In this document: in pieces, positions 21,701-35,151 of the stretch
Layout of the letters: the number at the start of each line of letters is the position of its first letter
Numbering within the stretch: position 1 is the stretch's first letter
Assembly (NCBI GenBank): GCA_022702705.1
Contig: CM040425.1
Span: 2,480,001 to 2,544,000, forward strand
Origin: Papilionanthe hookeriana x Papilionanthe teres
Taxonomy: Eukaryota > Streptophyta > Magnoliopsida > Asparagales > Orchidaceae
Length of the DNA stretch: 64,000 bases
Direction: 5' to 3'
Made by a program: the position numbers and the translations under genes
The notes under the pieces: generated by a model
What the model was told of the DNA's origin: nothing
Seen by the model: only the letters and a program-made list of their open reading frames with translations
Databases searched by the model: none

Positions 21701-24700
21701 ACGAAAATCCGTTAAGTATTGAGTGAGATATTAGGGATTTAGTGTGGACGGTTCTCGGGTTAGGAGGCTTGGGGACGATGAACGGATGCCATTCATTTAA
21801 TACACGCGTGGACGGATGGCCAGGATCGCGCCGAATGAGGAGACGGAACGATACAGCGGGCCCCTGGAGCGCTGAGTCGGATGGCGGCGTCGAATCAGAA
21901 AGCGCCACGCGGCGCTTCGGAGCTGCCTAGGATGAGTCAGCGCCGCCGTTTTAAATAGAAAATTAGGGTATTTTCTTATTTATTTAAATCCCTAAACTTC
22001 AAAAATGCATAACTTTGTGTAGAAAAATCAGAAAAATAAAATAAAAATACCCTTTTGCTCAGTGAACAGAGGAGAATAATGTGGAAAAGAAATCATTTAA
22101 TTTCATCAAGTATTTTATTTTTAATGATTTATTTACCCTCTGCATTGTTTTAATTCTCCATGCATATAGGAAATTCACCATGGCATGAGACCATAGAGCT
22201 TTTGAAGCCTCTGAATTTGGGAACATTCCCTGAATTTTCCAAAGTCAGAGGCCATCCCTATGAGAAGTTATTGATTTTTCAAATTCATGTTACTATTTTG
22301 AGTATTTTAAATCCAATAATTAGCATGTTTTGAAATAAATTCTAGGAAAATTTGGTGATGTTTCTTATGGCCAGAGGACCCTACGAAAAATAGGGTTTGA
22401 ATTAATTCACTTGGAATAACCCTAATTGGCTTAAACACCCTAAATAGGTCTTTAATTAATTATAGCTAATCATACACCAAATTGACTTGAAATCAATTCT
22501 CCACTGACCTTTAGGATCAGAGGAACCCACCATAAAAATTTGAAGTCAATTGGTCTTGGTTAGCCCTACTAAATGGGTTGATTAAGCCATTTAGCCAATT
22601 TAAACTTTAAAAATTCATAACTTTCAAAATACTTTTCAAAAATTCACCAAATTGGTTTTGGAGCCTCTCTGATATTAGGGGAATTTAAGAAAATTAAAAT
22701 TTCAATTTTCTAAAAAAGTTGATTTTTTGTATTATTTTAATATTTTAATAATTAATAAAATAATAAAAATCACAAAAATAATAAAATTCACCAAAATGTC
22801 AAATTTTGAATTTAAGTCACTTAGGAACAAACCCCATATTTTTCTTAAGTCTCTATGATGAGATATTAAATTTTAAAGCCCTAGGGTAATTTTAAAATTA
22901 AAAAAAATGTATTTTCTAGCATTTCCACAAAAGTAATTCTAATAAATCAAAGAAAAATCAAAAAATCATAAAAATTGATTCTCTGATTTCCTTGATATCA
23001 GAGAGATTTTTAAAAAATATAAAATTCATTTTTCAAACTTTATTTTATTTTTAAATTAATTAATACTCCAAAACTAAAAAATAATTATAATAAAAATAAT
23101 ATAATTCAAAAAATCACCAAAATTGGTCCAAGTGGTCCTCTGGTCATTAGGAATGTCCCATAATTTTCTTAAGGACAGAAACTTTCCCTTGGTCATGTTA
23201 TTGAATTTTCCTTGGAAATCCCTATTTTTTACAAAAAATAGTTACATAAATAAATTAAATACAGAAAAATCACATTTTCTCCTCTCATGTCTTTATTGAC
23301 ATATGAGTGAAGTCACATAAAAATTTCAAGTTCATTTAAGCTCAATTTAGTGAGTTATGAAATTATTAAGCTTGAAGGGCAAAATGGTAATTAAAATTTT
23401 AACCCTTAATTAAAACTTTAGGTTTAATAAAGTTAAAGAGTAAAATATTTGATCCTAATCTGACTTGGATGATTGAAATTTAATAATTAAAGGGTAGAAA
23501 CCTATTAAACAATTTAAAAATAATTAAAATAAACCTTAATAAAATAATTAATTAAATATGGAAGAATAATAAAATTGGAATTATTAAAATAGGGATATTA
23601 TTAGGAAGAGATTTGTTCTTTAATTTAAGAATCCCTAAATTAATCATCTCAATAATATTTAATTCCTAATTAAAATGATAATTCAAATTTAAGATTTAAA
23701 ATGCTAAAAGACTTAATCATTAAATTGAATTAAATTAAATTATGTAAATTAAACCCTTTTAAAATAAAATATTAAATTAAAATTAAAAATAAAATCAAAT
23801 TAAAATTTAAATTAAATTAAATTAAATTAAATTAAATTAAATTAAATTAAAACATATTAAATTAAATTAAATTAAATTAAATCAAATTAAAATTTAAATT
23901 AAATTAAATTAAATTAAATTAAATTAAATTAAATTAAATTAAATTAAATTAAATTAAATTAAATTAAATTAAATTAAATTAAATTAAATTAAATCAAATT
24001 AAATTAAATTAAATTAAATCATATTATATTAAATTAACTTAAATTAAATTAAATTAAACCACATTAAATTAAAATTAAATTAAATTAAACCACATTAAAT
24101 TAAATTACATCAAATTAAATTAAATTAAATATAACATCACCTAAGACATAAAGAATTCAAAAATAAATCTAAAACAACTCGAACACTATTCCAAACTTAA
24201 ATCCATTAACCGAAATTAAATCAAATCATAAGTCACTTGAACATCAATTTGCCCTCTAAAGCTTTTGTCGTCATAACTCCTAAACGGAACGTTAAGTGAA
24301 GTGTTACTTCACTTATGGGATATTCAAATGTCCTAGTTCACTCGAGCAAGATAACAAAACTTGAACTCCTGGACGATTAATTCATTTGTATAATTAAATT
24401 CTCTTGGACTTAAAATAATCCTAGAAATATTGAAAAGATGTTTAAGATTTGTCTTAAGCACTTCCTCGTTATGATAGGATGTTTATAAGAACAATTGAAC
24501 TTAATTGTTCTTTGATGAAGAAAATCGTCCTCAAACCAAAATACAAGAACCTAGACGTCATAGGAGATGACTAGCTATAGGATTAGGAACTTGGTAGAAA
24601 ACCATAACCCTTCCCTTAGCTTTACCTAGGAATATGTTTTAAATGCTTAAATATTCTAATTGCGCTTTAAGTGCAGCTTGGGATGACGGGAAGACCCTCC

Positions 24701-26252
24701 AGGTACGCTTTTATTTTATTGCAATTTACCTTATTGCAATTTATTTAATAACATCGCACTTACTTTTCTTGCATGATAAACAACTGTTGCATGAAAACCC
24801 ACACCTTTAGGATAGTCCCTAAAACTGAAACCAAAACTAAAGTAAAAGTCATTGCAAGATAAAATTCACCGCCACAACATTTCAAAATATAAAACAACTC
24901 AAAATTTAATCACAAACAGAACACAAAACTACAACTACAACTAAATTAAAACGTCTTGTTGGATGATCGGGAATACCTCGGATGATGTAACCTACGTGTT
25001 GCTAACGGGATTTCCACGGTCTAAATGAAAGTGTGGAACTCATTCAGCTGAGTTTAGCAAATTCATCCGGACTAAGTGAATCCGATAAAAATAACGATGC
25101 CGGAAGGATGGAACCGTGGGATCTTAACCGGTGTTGTTATAATCAACTTTAAGATTTGTTTTAATTAAAACATAAAAACACTTGGAAATTAAGACTTTCT
25201 CTAAACTAGAACACTTCTCTCATCTCCTGATTTATGATTTCTAAAACTAAACCTCTGCAACAACAAGGAGCTCGGAGCATGGTGGGCAGCACGGCCATCG
25301 TCATCAAGCAAAACCCGAGTCTACTTCAAGCAAAACTTTCTTAGAATTAAATAACCAAGCCACAGGACTTCGAGGTAGCTTACCTAGTGCAACATAAATC
25401 CTCAACTCTTCGTTAGGCATTTGCATGATCATATCATGTAAATTAAGCCCTAACCGGTCTTAGGACTCCGAGGTAGTCGTCCGATACGACATAAATCCTC
25501 ACATCTTCGAGGCTATTTGTATGATTTTATCATACGAATATAAGTCCTAATTAATTAAAATCGACAAGATCAAAACATTAAATAAACATTAGGACTTTCC
25601 TAAGTTCAAGCCAAACAGTAGGATAGTCGGGAAATTACTGAAGTTCGCTTCGAATCCGTGATTTCTCCTACCTTTCTTCCTTTGAATTCCCAAAATAAAA
25701 TGTTCCAAATTTGATCTATTCCCTATTAAAATTCCAAAATTCAATCCCTTGAAAACTTAAACTTTGAAATTCTTGAGAGCGAACTACCGATTATTATCGA
25801 GAGTTTTCTTAGGTGATTCCCGTCACTTAAGATGTAATTAACTATAGGGGCTTGCCCTTATAGGGAATTTTAAGAACCTGAGTAATATAAACCCTGTTTA
25901 ATGTTTTCATATTAAGCAGGGGAACTTGTCGGCTTATAAAATTGGTTCGCAGACCAAACGTATGTCATAAATCTCCTAGTTTATTTAATCGAGCCCCATC
26001 ATCAAGCAGTGTGTCTATTCTTCGGGATAGATACACGGTTTGTGGTGTGGCACTCGTTTATATAAACTATTTGGGATGTGAGATCGGTTTGATTTCATAT
26101 CTTAAAATTTTTAAACTTAAAATTACTTTCAAAATTAAATGTTATCTTTTAAACTATATATATATTTAAATTAAATTTGAAATATGAAAATTCGCCGACA
26201 ACTTCTGTAGGCGACCCCTTTTCAAAACACATAACCTAAAAATATGCCGACA
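18789..26252 (+). repeat. 3' LTR of element A, 7464 bp
   Basis: It runs from TGTTGACC to GCCGACA, giving the TG...CA ends. It is one of the longest LTRs I know of in the lineage. It contains the same landmarks as the 5' copy: TATTTAAA (21146), donor (21574), hairpin (21664), (ATTAA)n, mini-exon-like site (24677) and TATATAAA (about 26060). Short ORFs inside are not conserved. No gene. Confidence 0.95.
23795..24130 (+). repeat. (ATTAA)n pentanucleotide tract in the 3' LTR
   Basis: Same tract as 4195-4575 but shorter, missing some interrupted units present in the 5' LTR. This shows length change since insertion. Confidence 0.88.
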
Positions 26253-26400
26253 TTAATACAATCCTAGAATTTCTATCCACATACATGGGATGAAATTCTC
26301 TAGATACAAGAGACTTAATCTCAAACTGATAAGTTTACATCTCTAGGATGTAACTATCACATCATAAGGCGTAATTAAAAACTTAAACATAAACACTAAA

Positions 26401-26512
26401 CACACCAAACAAAACACATAAGAACACAAAACATATTAAAAAAAACACATAAGAACACAAAACATATTAAACAAAACACATAAGAGCACAAAACATATAA
26501 AAACAAAGCACA
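26401..26512. repeat. Short tandem repeat ACAAAACACATAAG-type, about 3-4 units
   Basis: Units of about 32 bp (AACACATAAGAACACAAAAC and variants) in the Athila 3' region. Low complexity, no gene. Confidence 0.7.
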
Positions 26513-26513
26513 C

Positions 26514-26918
26514 TTATTTCCACTCTCCATTAGGCGGATTATATCTAGGACCACTATTATTCTCATTTGACCCTTCTGGAATATAAATCTGATAGAATGG
26601 GCGGTAATTGTTCATTCTTACATCTTCTTCTACAATATATTTGTTCTTAAAAAACATCGCCTTATCCGCTTCTTCCACATATCTTGAATGACTGAATTGC
26701 ATCTTGAGTTGCCATCCCGTGTGCTCCAAATGTAAGTTAGTTTCATTGATCTTTGCTTCCGTTGAAGTCACTCGGGCTTTAATTTTTGCAATTATTTGTG
26801 TAATCCCTTGAATACTAACAGCGAGAAATCCATTGAATAACTCTTTAGCACTGTCACTAATGAACTTACTCTTGTCAGAATCTTGCTTCTTCTTAATCTC
26901 ATTCTCCCAGGAAGACAT
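26514..26918 (-). CDS. Intact 134-residue ORF of unknown function
   Basis: It lies downstream of Athila integrase on the same strand, where Athila elements may carry an env-like or other extra ORF. It starts MSSWENEIKKKQDSDKSK, has a helical middle (IQGITQIIAKIKARVTSTEA) and a polar Tyr/Asn/Pro-rich end. I see no signal peptide, no membrane segment and no known motif. It is open although the neighbouring pol is full of stops, which is unusual, but chance is possible at this length. Confidence 0.4.
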   Translation of the reverse strand: MSSWENEIKKKQDSDKSKFISDSAKELFNGFLAVSIQGITQIIAKIKARVTSTEAKINETNLHLEHTGWQLKMQFSHSRYVEEADKAMFFKNKYIVEEDVRMNNYRPFYQIYIPEGSNENNSGPRYNPPNGEWK

Positions 26919-27382
26919 GATGCACTCAAAATACTCTTCTTAAGACTCGGGAATGAAAATAGACTTGGGGCAAGTGTTTCTTTTAAATCAGGTTCTTTTT
27001 ATAGACTTGGGAAGTGCTAAAACTAACCTAAGACGTTTTACAACTCCAAAATAACTTCCAAAACTTCTTCCCCACGATCTAGGCTTCTAGAATCCCTTTT
27101 TTCACGTCTTTTGTAACTTTGGCGCCTAAGCGCCAACTAGGCGATGCTTAGCCGCCACTGCTCAATTTAGCACAGGTTTGCTAAATGTCCAAATTTTTTA
27201 TTTTGACTCCTCTAAGTAATTAAATAAGGTCAAATAAACTCTATTTAGTTTAAAAAACTCCAAATTACTACCACTAAAAACATAAAAACTAACCAAACAA
27301 AGCAAACAAAGCACACCGATAAATATGGGTTGCCTCCCACAAAGCGCTTGGTTTAACGTCTTCAGCCTGACAAACCTAGAAC
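26919..27382 (-). other. Athila 3' region after integrase, no gene seen
   Basis: It contains the reverse complement of GGGTTGCCTCCCACAAAGCG (27328-27347), just after the pol stop. This resembles a motif commonly seen after pol in Athila-type elements. A small GC-rich inverted repeat (GGCGC...GCGCC) lies near 27121. Confidence 0.55.
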
Positions 27383-27779
27383 TCATTCTGAGTGACCCAA
27401 CATCAGATTCTCATCAGACTTGGATTTCTCGACTGATAAATATGGTTTAAGTCTATTTCCATTAACTTTAAATATTTTTCCAGTCTTAGGATCTTGAATA
27501 TCCATAGCTCCATAGGAATAAATTTTCATCACAATAAAAGGACCCATCCACCTGGACTTAAGTTTTCCAAAAAAAAATTCTTAATCTGGCATTATACAGC
27601 AAAACTTTCTATCTTGGCACAAGATTTTTAGTAATAATCTTCCGATCATGCCATAACTTCATCTTTTTCTTATAAATCTTAGAACTTACATAAGATTCAT
27701 TCATAATCTCTTCAAGCTCATTTATCTATAATAATCTCTTCTCAGCAACATCTTTCAAATTATAATTAAACTCTTTAAT
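27383..27779 (-). pseudogene. Athila integrase C-terminal part
   Basis: Reading down from 27779, the frame continues the integrase split by the solo LTR: IKEFNYNLKDVAEKRLL, then INELEEIMNES, KMKLWHDRK, and near the end RWMGPFIVMKIYSYG and KVNGNRLKPYLS (GPF-type module), with a stop at 27383-27385. It has in-frame stops (RLL*IN) and at least one shift. The upstream half ends at 35152 with EHKAFCA. Confidence 0.85.
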
Positions 27780-27784
27780 AGCAC
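27780..27784. repeat. Left target-site duplication AGCAC
   Basis: AGCAC directly before the TGTTGACC start of the solo LTR. The same five bases follow its end at 35147. Confidence 0.9.
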
Positions 27785-30700
27785 TGTTGACCTCATTTTT
27801 GATGAGGTCTTCTCTTCTTCTCTTTAGTACTTAGGATCTAGCCTTAGGCTTTTCCTTTGACTATCTTAGAGGATTAGAATTGAGACCCACCTTTTAGAAA
27901 TTCAAACCACTTCTAAACTCCCTGCAAACCCCACAAACTTGACCGTAGACCCCTAATCACCTAGAGGGTTGAAATCAAATGTGGAAGTTTAAAGGATGAG
28001 TTCCTATAGGACTTTTCGGCCTTAGGATCGCCCCAGGTGGCCCGGTCCGGTGAGGGGCTGACTTACACACACACTACACTTATACACTACACCTACACAC
28101 TACACTTTCACACACCTCCTAAAAAAAAAAAACACACACATACCCGACTTGACCTCTTGACTCATGTAGGTGATTCACATGGATGGTCCTTAACCCCTAA
28201 GCCCTTGGCTAAGAGGGTTAGGAACAACATAGTGAATGCCTCAAATGAGTCCCTTCATGGCTCATGTGGGCTTGATATGGCTTCATGGCTCAACCAAAAT
28301 GATTTTATTCCACTTACATTCACCTAATCTTCCATTTTCCAAATTTTTAATTTTTGACCCCCGGGACCCTACACCCGCCAACCTACCAAAAGCCCTGAAT
28401 AGCCCAAATTTCTCAAAAATTTCCAAATCACCCAAAATTCTCCAAAATCATTCCCAAACATTTCCACATCACTCAAACTGATCATCCATAACCAAAAATA
28501 CCAAAAATTCCAAAAATACCTTCCAATACCCTCCAAATACCCAAAATACCCCTCTTAGCCAAAAAATCCAAAAATTCAGAAAATTCCCAGAAAATTCCAG
28601 AAAATCCCAAATATTCCCAATTTCATGTTGTTCAACTACACCATGGGCCAATTTTGTCAATTTACCCCTCTTTTATCAAAACCCCCAATTTGACCCATTT
28701 TAACCCAAAGTAAACCCAATGTCAAACCTAACCTACCCAATTGACCCAAATTCTGGTCCAATTCAATTCTAAACTTCAATTCAACATCCCCAACACCAAT
28801 CTAGACCAAATCCAAGCCCAATTTGATTGGCATTGGGATCCAATTTCACTTTTGGCCTTAAAGCCCAATTTGGACCCATGACCCAAACCTAACCCAAACT
28901 CACCCAATTCAACTCCAATTAACCCCAAATCTTTTCTAAATCTTCCTTAACATTCCCACAAACAAAACATTAACATGATTTGCCCAAAATTTAGATCCAA
29001 ACCCCACTCAAATTCAACCCAAAGCTAAAAGGCCCATTTTTGACCTAAACCCAAACCTAACCCAAATGAGCCCAAACCCCAAAATCAAAGCCCAACCAAA
29101 GTCAAAACCTCTTTGAAACACTCCAATAAATATTTCTCAACATTAATTTTACATCAATTTCAACCCTAGCCCAACATTGGCCCAAGTTAGCCCAATTTGA
29201 CCTACATAGGCTCACTTACCAAATAAACCCAAATTCAAACCAATTCAACTCCAAATCACACCAAATTGACTCCAAGCCCTTCATAGAACATCCCTAAACC
29301 AATTATGACATTTATTTGTCAAGGTCCTTCACAAAATCTTTACCCAAATGCCCATCCTAAAATCAAAAAGCCCATTTCCCCTTAAACTTTCCTAAAAGCC
29401 CACTTCTTTCAAATTCAAAAGCCCAAATTCATCCAAAGCCCACATGGCACTTCCCCTCATCATCCATTTAATCAAAATTGTCCCTAAGTTCCAAAGTCAT
29501 CAATTAAACAATTCCAAATCAAGCCCCATACAAATTCCCATCAAAATATCAAAGTTTTCTTAAATCCCTTTTTATGAAATTGACCCAAGCTTTCCCAAGC
29601 CAAATGGAGCCAAGGATAAGCCATTCACAAGCCATATGAAGCCATGAAAGTTTGGCATGTGACCATGCCATTAATGGCAAAAGGAGGAGGTCCTTTAACC
29701 ATCTCCTAAAAGTCATTAGCCTTAAGCATGTTTCCCCTTAACCAAGATTTAATCCAAATATTCTTGGATAAGGACATCACCACCTCTCGACCAGCTAGCC
29801 TAACTGATCTTCTCAGCCCAAGACCAGCCATGGGGAGGTGAACCCAACCCAAACCAATGGGTTGACCAATTTCAAGCCAAAGTGGCCTCTCCCCCATACC
29901 ATTTTAATCCAAACACTTTACACATGTCCAAGCCCAATTGACTTCACCATTGCCAAGCCCTGACCTCCCCGGTCAAGATGGTGACCCATGCCTGCCGGCC
30001 GCCCGCCCGGATCGCCGGAAAACACCATACCCGAGAGCTCACATGTGAGCCAACTTTGGAATTCCACCTCGTCGAGCCGCCCCATGCCCAATGGCCACCA
30101 TGGCTCGTTCTTCCCATGACCGCAGCAGATCGATCCCAACCCTCGTCATCCCCGGGAGGCTCTCCAGCCACCTCTATTTAAACCGACCCCCTCACGGCCA
30201 TGAGAAGAGAGTTGCACAAACCTTGCCGAAACTCGCCAAAATTGTTCCGCACCCTTCTCCACCCTTAGAGCAGCTTGATCCCCAGAGTGTCGGTTCGCCT
30301 CTAATCCCCACCGATAAAACTTAATTTCCCAACCGAAATTCCACCCAAAACCAGGACACTTCTCCACGAGTGAGCCAATCCCCAAATTGATTGGTTCTAC
30401 ACCTTCACCGGACCGAGGGAAGGTGTCCACCAAGCAAAAGCCCCATCTCCGAGCCACTCCAGTTGCTCCGGCCTCCAAGCTTTGTGATCGTACTGTGGTC
30501 GAAGTCCAACCTGGACAATTCACTGCACCGGGAGACTTCATCCGGAGCTTGCTAGGATCCAATCGAAGGTGCAACAACTCTCGGATCGAAGCCACACTTC
30601 TCTGAGCAAAGGTATGAGCTAATTCTTCATCCCGAGCTTCTGGAGATTCTCCATTTCAAATGCTTTAATTTCAATGCATGATAACCGTATATATGTGTTC

Positions 30701-33700
30701 GTCTCTTCAAGACGAATCCATAGAGCATAAGAACATGAAAATCCATTGAGTATCGAGTGAGATATTAGGGATTTAGTGTGGACGGCTCTCGGGTGAGGAC
30801 ACTTGGGGACGATGAACGGATGCCGTCCATTTAATACGCGCGCGGACGGACGGCCAGGATCGCGTCGGATCAGAAGACGGAGCGATATAGCGGGCCCCGG
30901 GAGCGCTGACTCGGATGGCGGCGTCGAATGGGATCGCGACGCGTGTGCGTTCGGAGATGCCGAGGATGACGCGGCGCCGCGTGGATAAATAGAAAATTAG
31001 GGATATTTTCTATTTATTTAATTCCCTAAACTTCAAAAATTCATAACTTTGTGTAGGAAAATCAGAAAAATAAAATAAAAATACCCTCTTGCTCAGTGAA
31101 CAGAGGAGAATAATGTGGAAAAGAAATCATTTAATTTCATTAAGTATTTTATTTTTTATAATTTATTTACTCTCTGCTTACATTTAATTCTCCATGCATG
31201 TATACAATTCACCATGGCATGAGACCATAGGGCTTTTGAAGCCTTTGAATTTGGGAACATTCCCTGAATTTTCCAAAGTAAGAGACCATCCCTATGAAGA
31301 GTTATTGATTTTTCAAATTCATGTCACTGTTTTGAGTATTTTAATTCCAATAAATAGCATGTTGTGAAATAAATTCTAGAAAAATTTGGTGATGTTCCTT
31401 ATGACCAGAGAACCCTAGGAAAAATAGGTTTTGAGTTAGTTCATTTTAGACAACCCTAATCGGCTTAAACACTCAAAATAGGTCTCTAATTAATTAGAGC
31501 TAACCATACATCAAATTGACTTCAAATCAATTCTCCATTGACCTGTAGGATCAGAAGAACCCACCATAAAAATTTGAGGTCAATCGGACTTGGTTAGCCT
31601 CTATTAATCGGGTTGATTAAGCCACTTAGTCATTTTAAACTTTAAAAATTCATAACTTTCAAAATATCTTTCAAAAATTCACCAAATTGGTTTTGGAGCC
31701 TCTCTGATATCAGGAGAATTTAAGAAAATTAAAATTTCAATTTTCTAAAAAAGTTGATTTTTAATATTATTTTAATATTTTTAATAATTAAAAAATAATA
31801 AAAATCACAAAAATAATAAAATTCACCAAAATGTAACATTTTGAATTTTAATCACTTAGGAACAAACCCCATATTTTTCTTAGGCCTATTTGGTGAGATA
31901 TTAATTTTTAAAGCTCTAGGGTAATTTTAAAATTAAAAAATGTATTTTCTAGCATTTTCACTAAAATAATTATAATAAATCATAGAAAAATCAGAAAATT
32001 GCAAAATTTGCTTCTCTGATTTCCTTGATATCAGAGAAATTTTTGAAAAAACATAAAATTCATTTTTCAACATTTATTTTATTTTTAAATTAATTAACAC
32101 TCCAGAACTTAAAATATTTATAATAAAAATAATATCATTCAAAAATCACCAAAATTGGTCCAAGTGGTCCCCTAGTCATTAGGAATGTCCCCTAATTTTC
32201 TTAAGGATAGAAACTTTCCCTTGGTCATGTTATTAAATTTTCCTTGGAAATCTCTATTTTCTACCAAAAATAATTATATAAATAAATTAAATACAGAAAA
32301 ATCACATTTTCTCCTCTCATGTCTTTATTGACATATGAGTGAAGTTACATAAAAATTTCAAGTTCATTTGAGTTCAATTTAGTGAGTTATGAAATTATTA
32401 AGCTTAAAGGGTAAAGTGGTAATTAAATTTTTTTTTTAAATCCTTAATTAAAACTTTAGGATTAATAAAAAATTAACAAGTAAAATATTTGATCCTAATC
32501 TGATTTGGATGATTGAAATTTAATAATTGAAGGGTAGAAACCCATTAAGCAATTTAAAATGATTAAACTTTAATTAAATAATTGATTAAATTTGGAAGAA
32601 TAATAAAATTGGAATTATTAAAATAGGGATATTATTATGAAGAGATTTATTCTTTAATTTAAAAAATCCCTAAATTAATCATTTCATTAATGTTTAATTC
32701 CTAATTAAAATGATAATTCAAATTTAAAACATTAAAAGACTTAATCATTAAACTAAAATTAAATTATTGAACTCTTTTAAAATTTTAATTAAAATTAAAA
32801 TGAATAAAATTAAATTAAAAAATTAAATTAAATCAAATTAAATCAAATTAAATCAAATTAAAAATTAAATTAAATTAAAAATTAAATTAAATTAAATTAA
32901 ATTAAATTATAAATTAAATTAAATTAAATAGATTAAATTAAATTAAATTAAATTAAATCAAATTAAATTAAAAAAAATTAAATTAAATCAAAGTGATTTA
33001 ATGTAACATCAAATCAAACTAAATTGAATTAAATTGAATTAAATTAAATTAAATTAAATTAAATTAAATTAAATTAAATTGAATTAAATAACATCACCTA
33101 AGACATAAAGAAATAAGCCTAAAATAACTTGAACGCTATTCCAAATTTAAACCCTTCAATTGAAATTAAGTTAAATCACAAACCATTTGAACACCAATTT
33201 ACCCTCAAAAGCTTTAGTTATCATAACTCCTAAACGTAATATTAAATGAAATGTTACTTCACTTATAGGACATTCAAATATCCTAGTTCACCGAGCAAGT
33301 TAACAAAACTTGAAAACCTCGGACGATCGATTCATTTACATAATTAAATTCATTTGGACTTAAAACAATCCTAGAAATATCGAAAAGATGTTTAAGATTC
33401 TTCTTAAGCACTTCCTCAATATGATAGGATATTTATAAGAACAATTGAACTTAATTGTTCTTTGATGAAGAAAATCGTCTTCAAACCAAAAACACAAGGA
33501 ACCTAGACGTCATAGGAAATGACTAAGCTATAGGATTAGGAATTTGGTAGAAAACCATAACCCTTACCTTAGCTTTACCTAGGAACTTGCTTAAATGTTC
33601 TAATCGTGTTTTAAGTGCAGCTTGGAATGATGGGAAGACCCTCCGAGTACGCTTTTATTTTATCGCAATTTACTTTCCTGCAATTTACTTTCTTGCAATT

Positions 33701-35146
33701 TACTTTATTGCGAAATGCACTTTACTTTTCTTGCATGATAAAACAACTGTTGCATGAAAACCCACACATTTAGGATAGTCCCTAAACCGAAACCAAAACT
33801 AAGTTAAAAGTCATTGCAAGATAAAATTCACTGCCACAACATTTCAAAATATAAAGCAACTCAAAATTTAATCACAAACGTAACACAAAACTACAATTAC
33901 AACCGAATTAAAACGTCCTGTTGGATGATCGGGAATACCTCGGATGATGTAACCTACGTGTTGCTAACGGGATTTCCCACGGTTTAAATGAAAGTGTGGA
34001 ACTCATTCAGTTGAGTTTAGCAAATTCATCTGGACTAAGTGAATCCGATAAAAATAATGATGCCGGAAGGATGGAACCGTGGGATCTTAACCGAGGTGTT
34101 GTTATAATCAACTTTAAGATTTGTTTTAATTAAAACACAAAAAACACTTGGAAATTAAGACTTCTCTAAACCAAAACACTTTTCTCATCCCCGATTTATG
34201 ATTTCTAAAACTAAACCTCTGCAACAACAAGAGCTCGGAGCATGGTGGGCAAGCACGGCCATCGTCGTCGCAAGAAACTTGAACCTACTTCAAAGAAACT
34301 TTCCTAGAATTAAACAACAAAGCCATAGGACTTCGAGGTAGTTTGCCTAGTGCAACATAAATCCTCAACTCTTCGTTAGGCATTTGCATTGCAAATTAAG
34401 CCCTAACCGGTCTTAGGATTCCGAGGTAGTCGTCCGATACGACATAAACCCTCATATCTTCCGAGCTATTTGTATGATCCTATCATATAAATATAAGCCC
34501 TAATTAATTAAAATCGGCAAGATTAAAACATTAAATAAACATTAGGACTTTCCTAAATCCAAGCCAAACAATAGGATAGTCGAGAGATTATCGAAGTTCA
34601 CTTCGAATCCGCAATTTCTCCTACTTTTCTTCCTTTGAATTCCCAAAATAAAATGTTCCAAACTTGATCCATTCCCTATTGAGATTCAAAAATTCAATCC
34701 TTTGAAAACTTAAACTTTGAAATTCTTGAGAGCAGAATTATTGATCATTATCGAGAGTTTTCTTAGGTGATTCCCGTCACTTAAGATGTAATTAACTATA
34801 GGGGCTTGCCCTTATAGGGAATTTTAAAGAACCCGTGTAATATAAACCCCGTTTAATGTTTTCATATTAAGCGAGGGAATTTGTCGGCTTATAAAATTGG
34901 TTCGCGGACCAAACGGATGTCACAAATCTTCTAGTTTATTTAACCGAGCCCCACCATCAAGCGTGTGTCTATCCTTAGGGATAGATACACGGTTTGTGAT
35001 GCGGTGCTCGTTTATATAAACTATTTGGGATGTGAGATCGGTTTGATTTCATATCTTAAAATCTTCAAATTTAAAATTATTTTCAAAATCAAATACTACT
35101 TTCTAAATTATATCTATATTTAAATGAAATTTAAAATTCGCCGACA
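27785..35146 (+). repeat. Solo LTR of the Tat family, 7362 bp
   Basis: A complete LTR, TGTTGACC to CGCCGACA, with no internal region and with matching 5-bp duplications. It therefore arose by recombination between the two LTRs of a full element. It has the family landmarks: TATTTAAA 30175, donor 30608, hairpin 30698, TATATAAA about 35012. It is more diverged from the LTRs of A than those are from each other. No gene. Confidence 0.95.
32800..33090 (+). repeat. (ATTAA)n tract in the solo LTR
   Basis: Pentanucleotide tract with more interruptions than in element A, at the matching LTR position. Confidence 0.85.
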
Positions 35147-35151
35147 AGCAC
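35147..35151. repeat. Right target-site duplication AGCAC
   Basis: Pairs with 27780-27784. Removing LTR and one copy restores the Athila integrase frame across the site. Confidence 0.9.

Larger units (their letters stand above)
1..26252 (+). mobile_element. Tat/Ogre-like Ty3 LTR retrotransposon, element A
   Basis: This is a Ty3/gypsy element whose left end lies outside the window. Order seen: 5' LTR, PBS, leader, gag, protease, RT, RNase H, second RNase H, integrase, AlkB-like ORF3, small ORF4, two tandem arrays, PPT, 3' LTR. The second RNase H, the gag CCHC-like knuckle of form CxxHxxxxHxxxxC and the long 3' region point to the Tat lineage. The two LTRs differ by roughly 2% in the stretches I compared by eye, yet the coding region has many stops and frameshifts. 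The left target-site copy is not visible; the right flank (26253 on) is an Athila element, so A inserted into Athila. Confidence 0.93.

Noticed and set aside
26253..26513. A further gene between element A and the 134-codon ORF
   Set aside because: Only AT-rich sequence and a short tandem repeat; no frame of interest.
27115..27165. tRNA- or SINE-like element in the GC-rich patch
   Set aside because: No A/B box pair, no cloverleaf and no poly-A tail visible; only a short inverted repeat.
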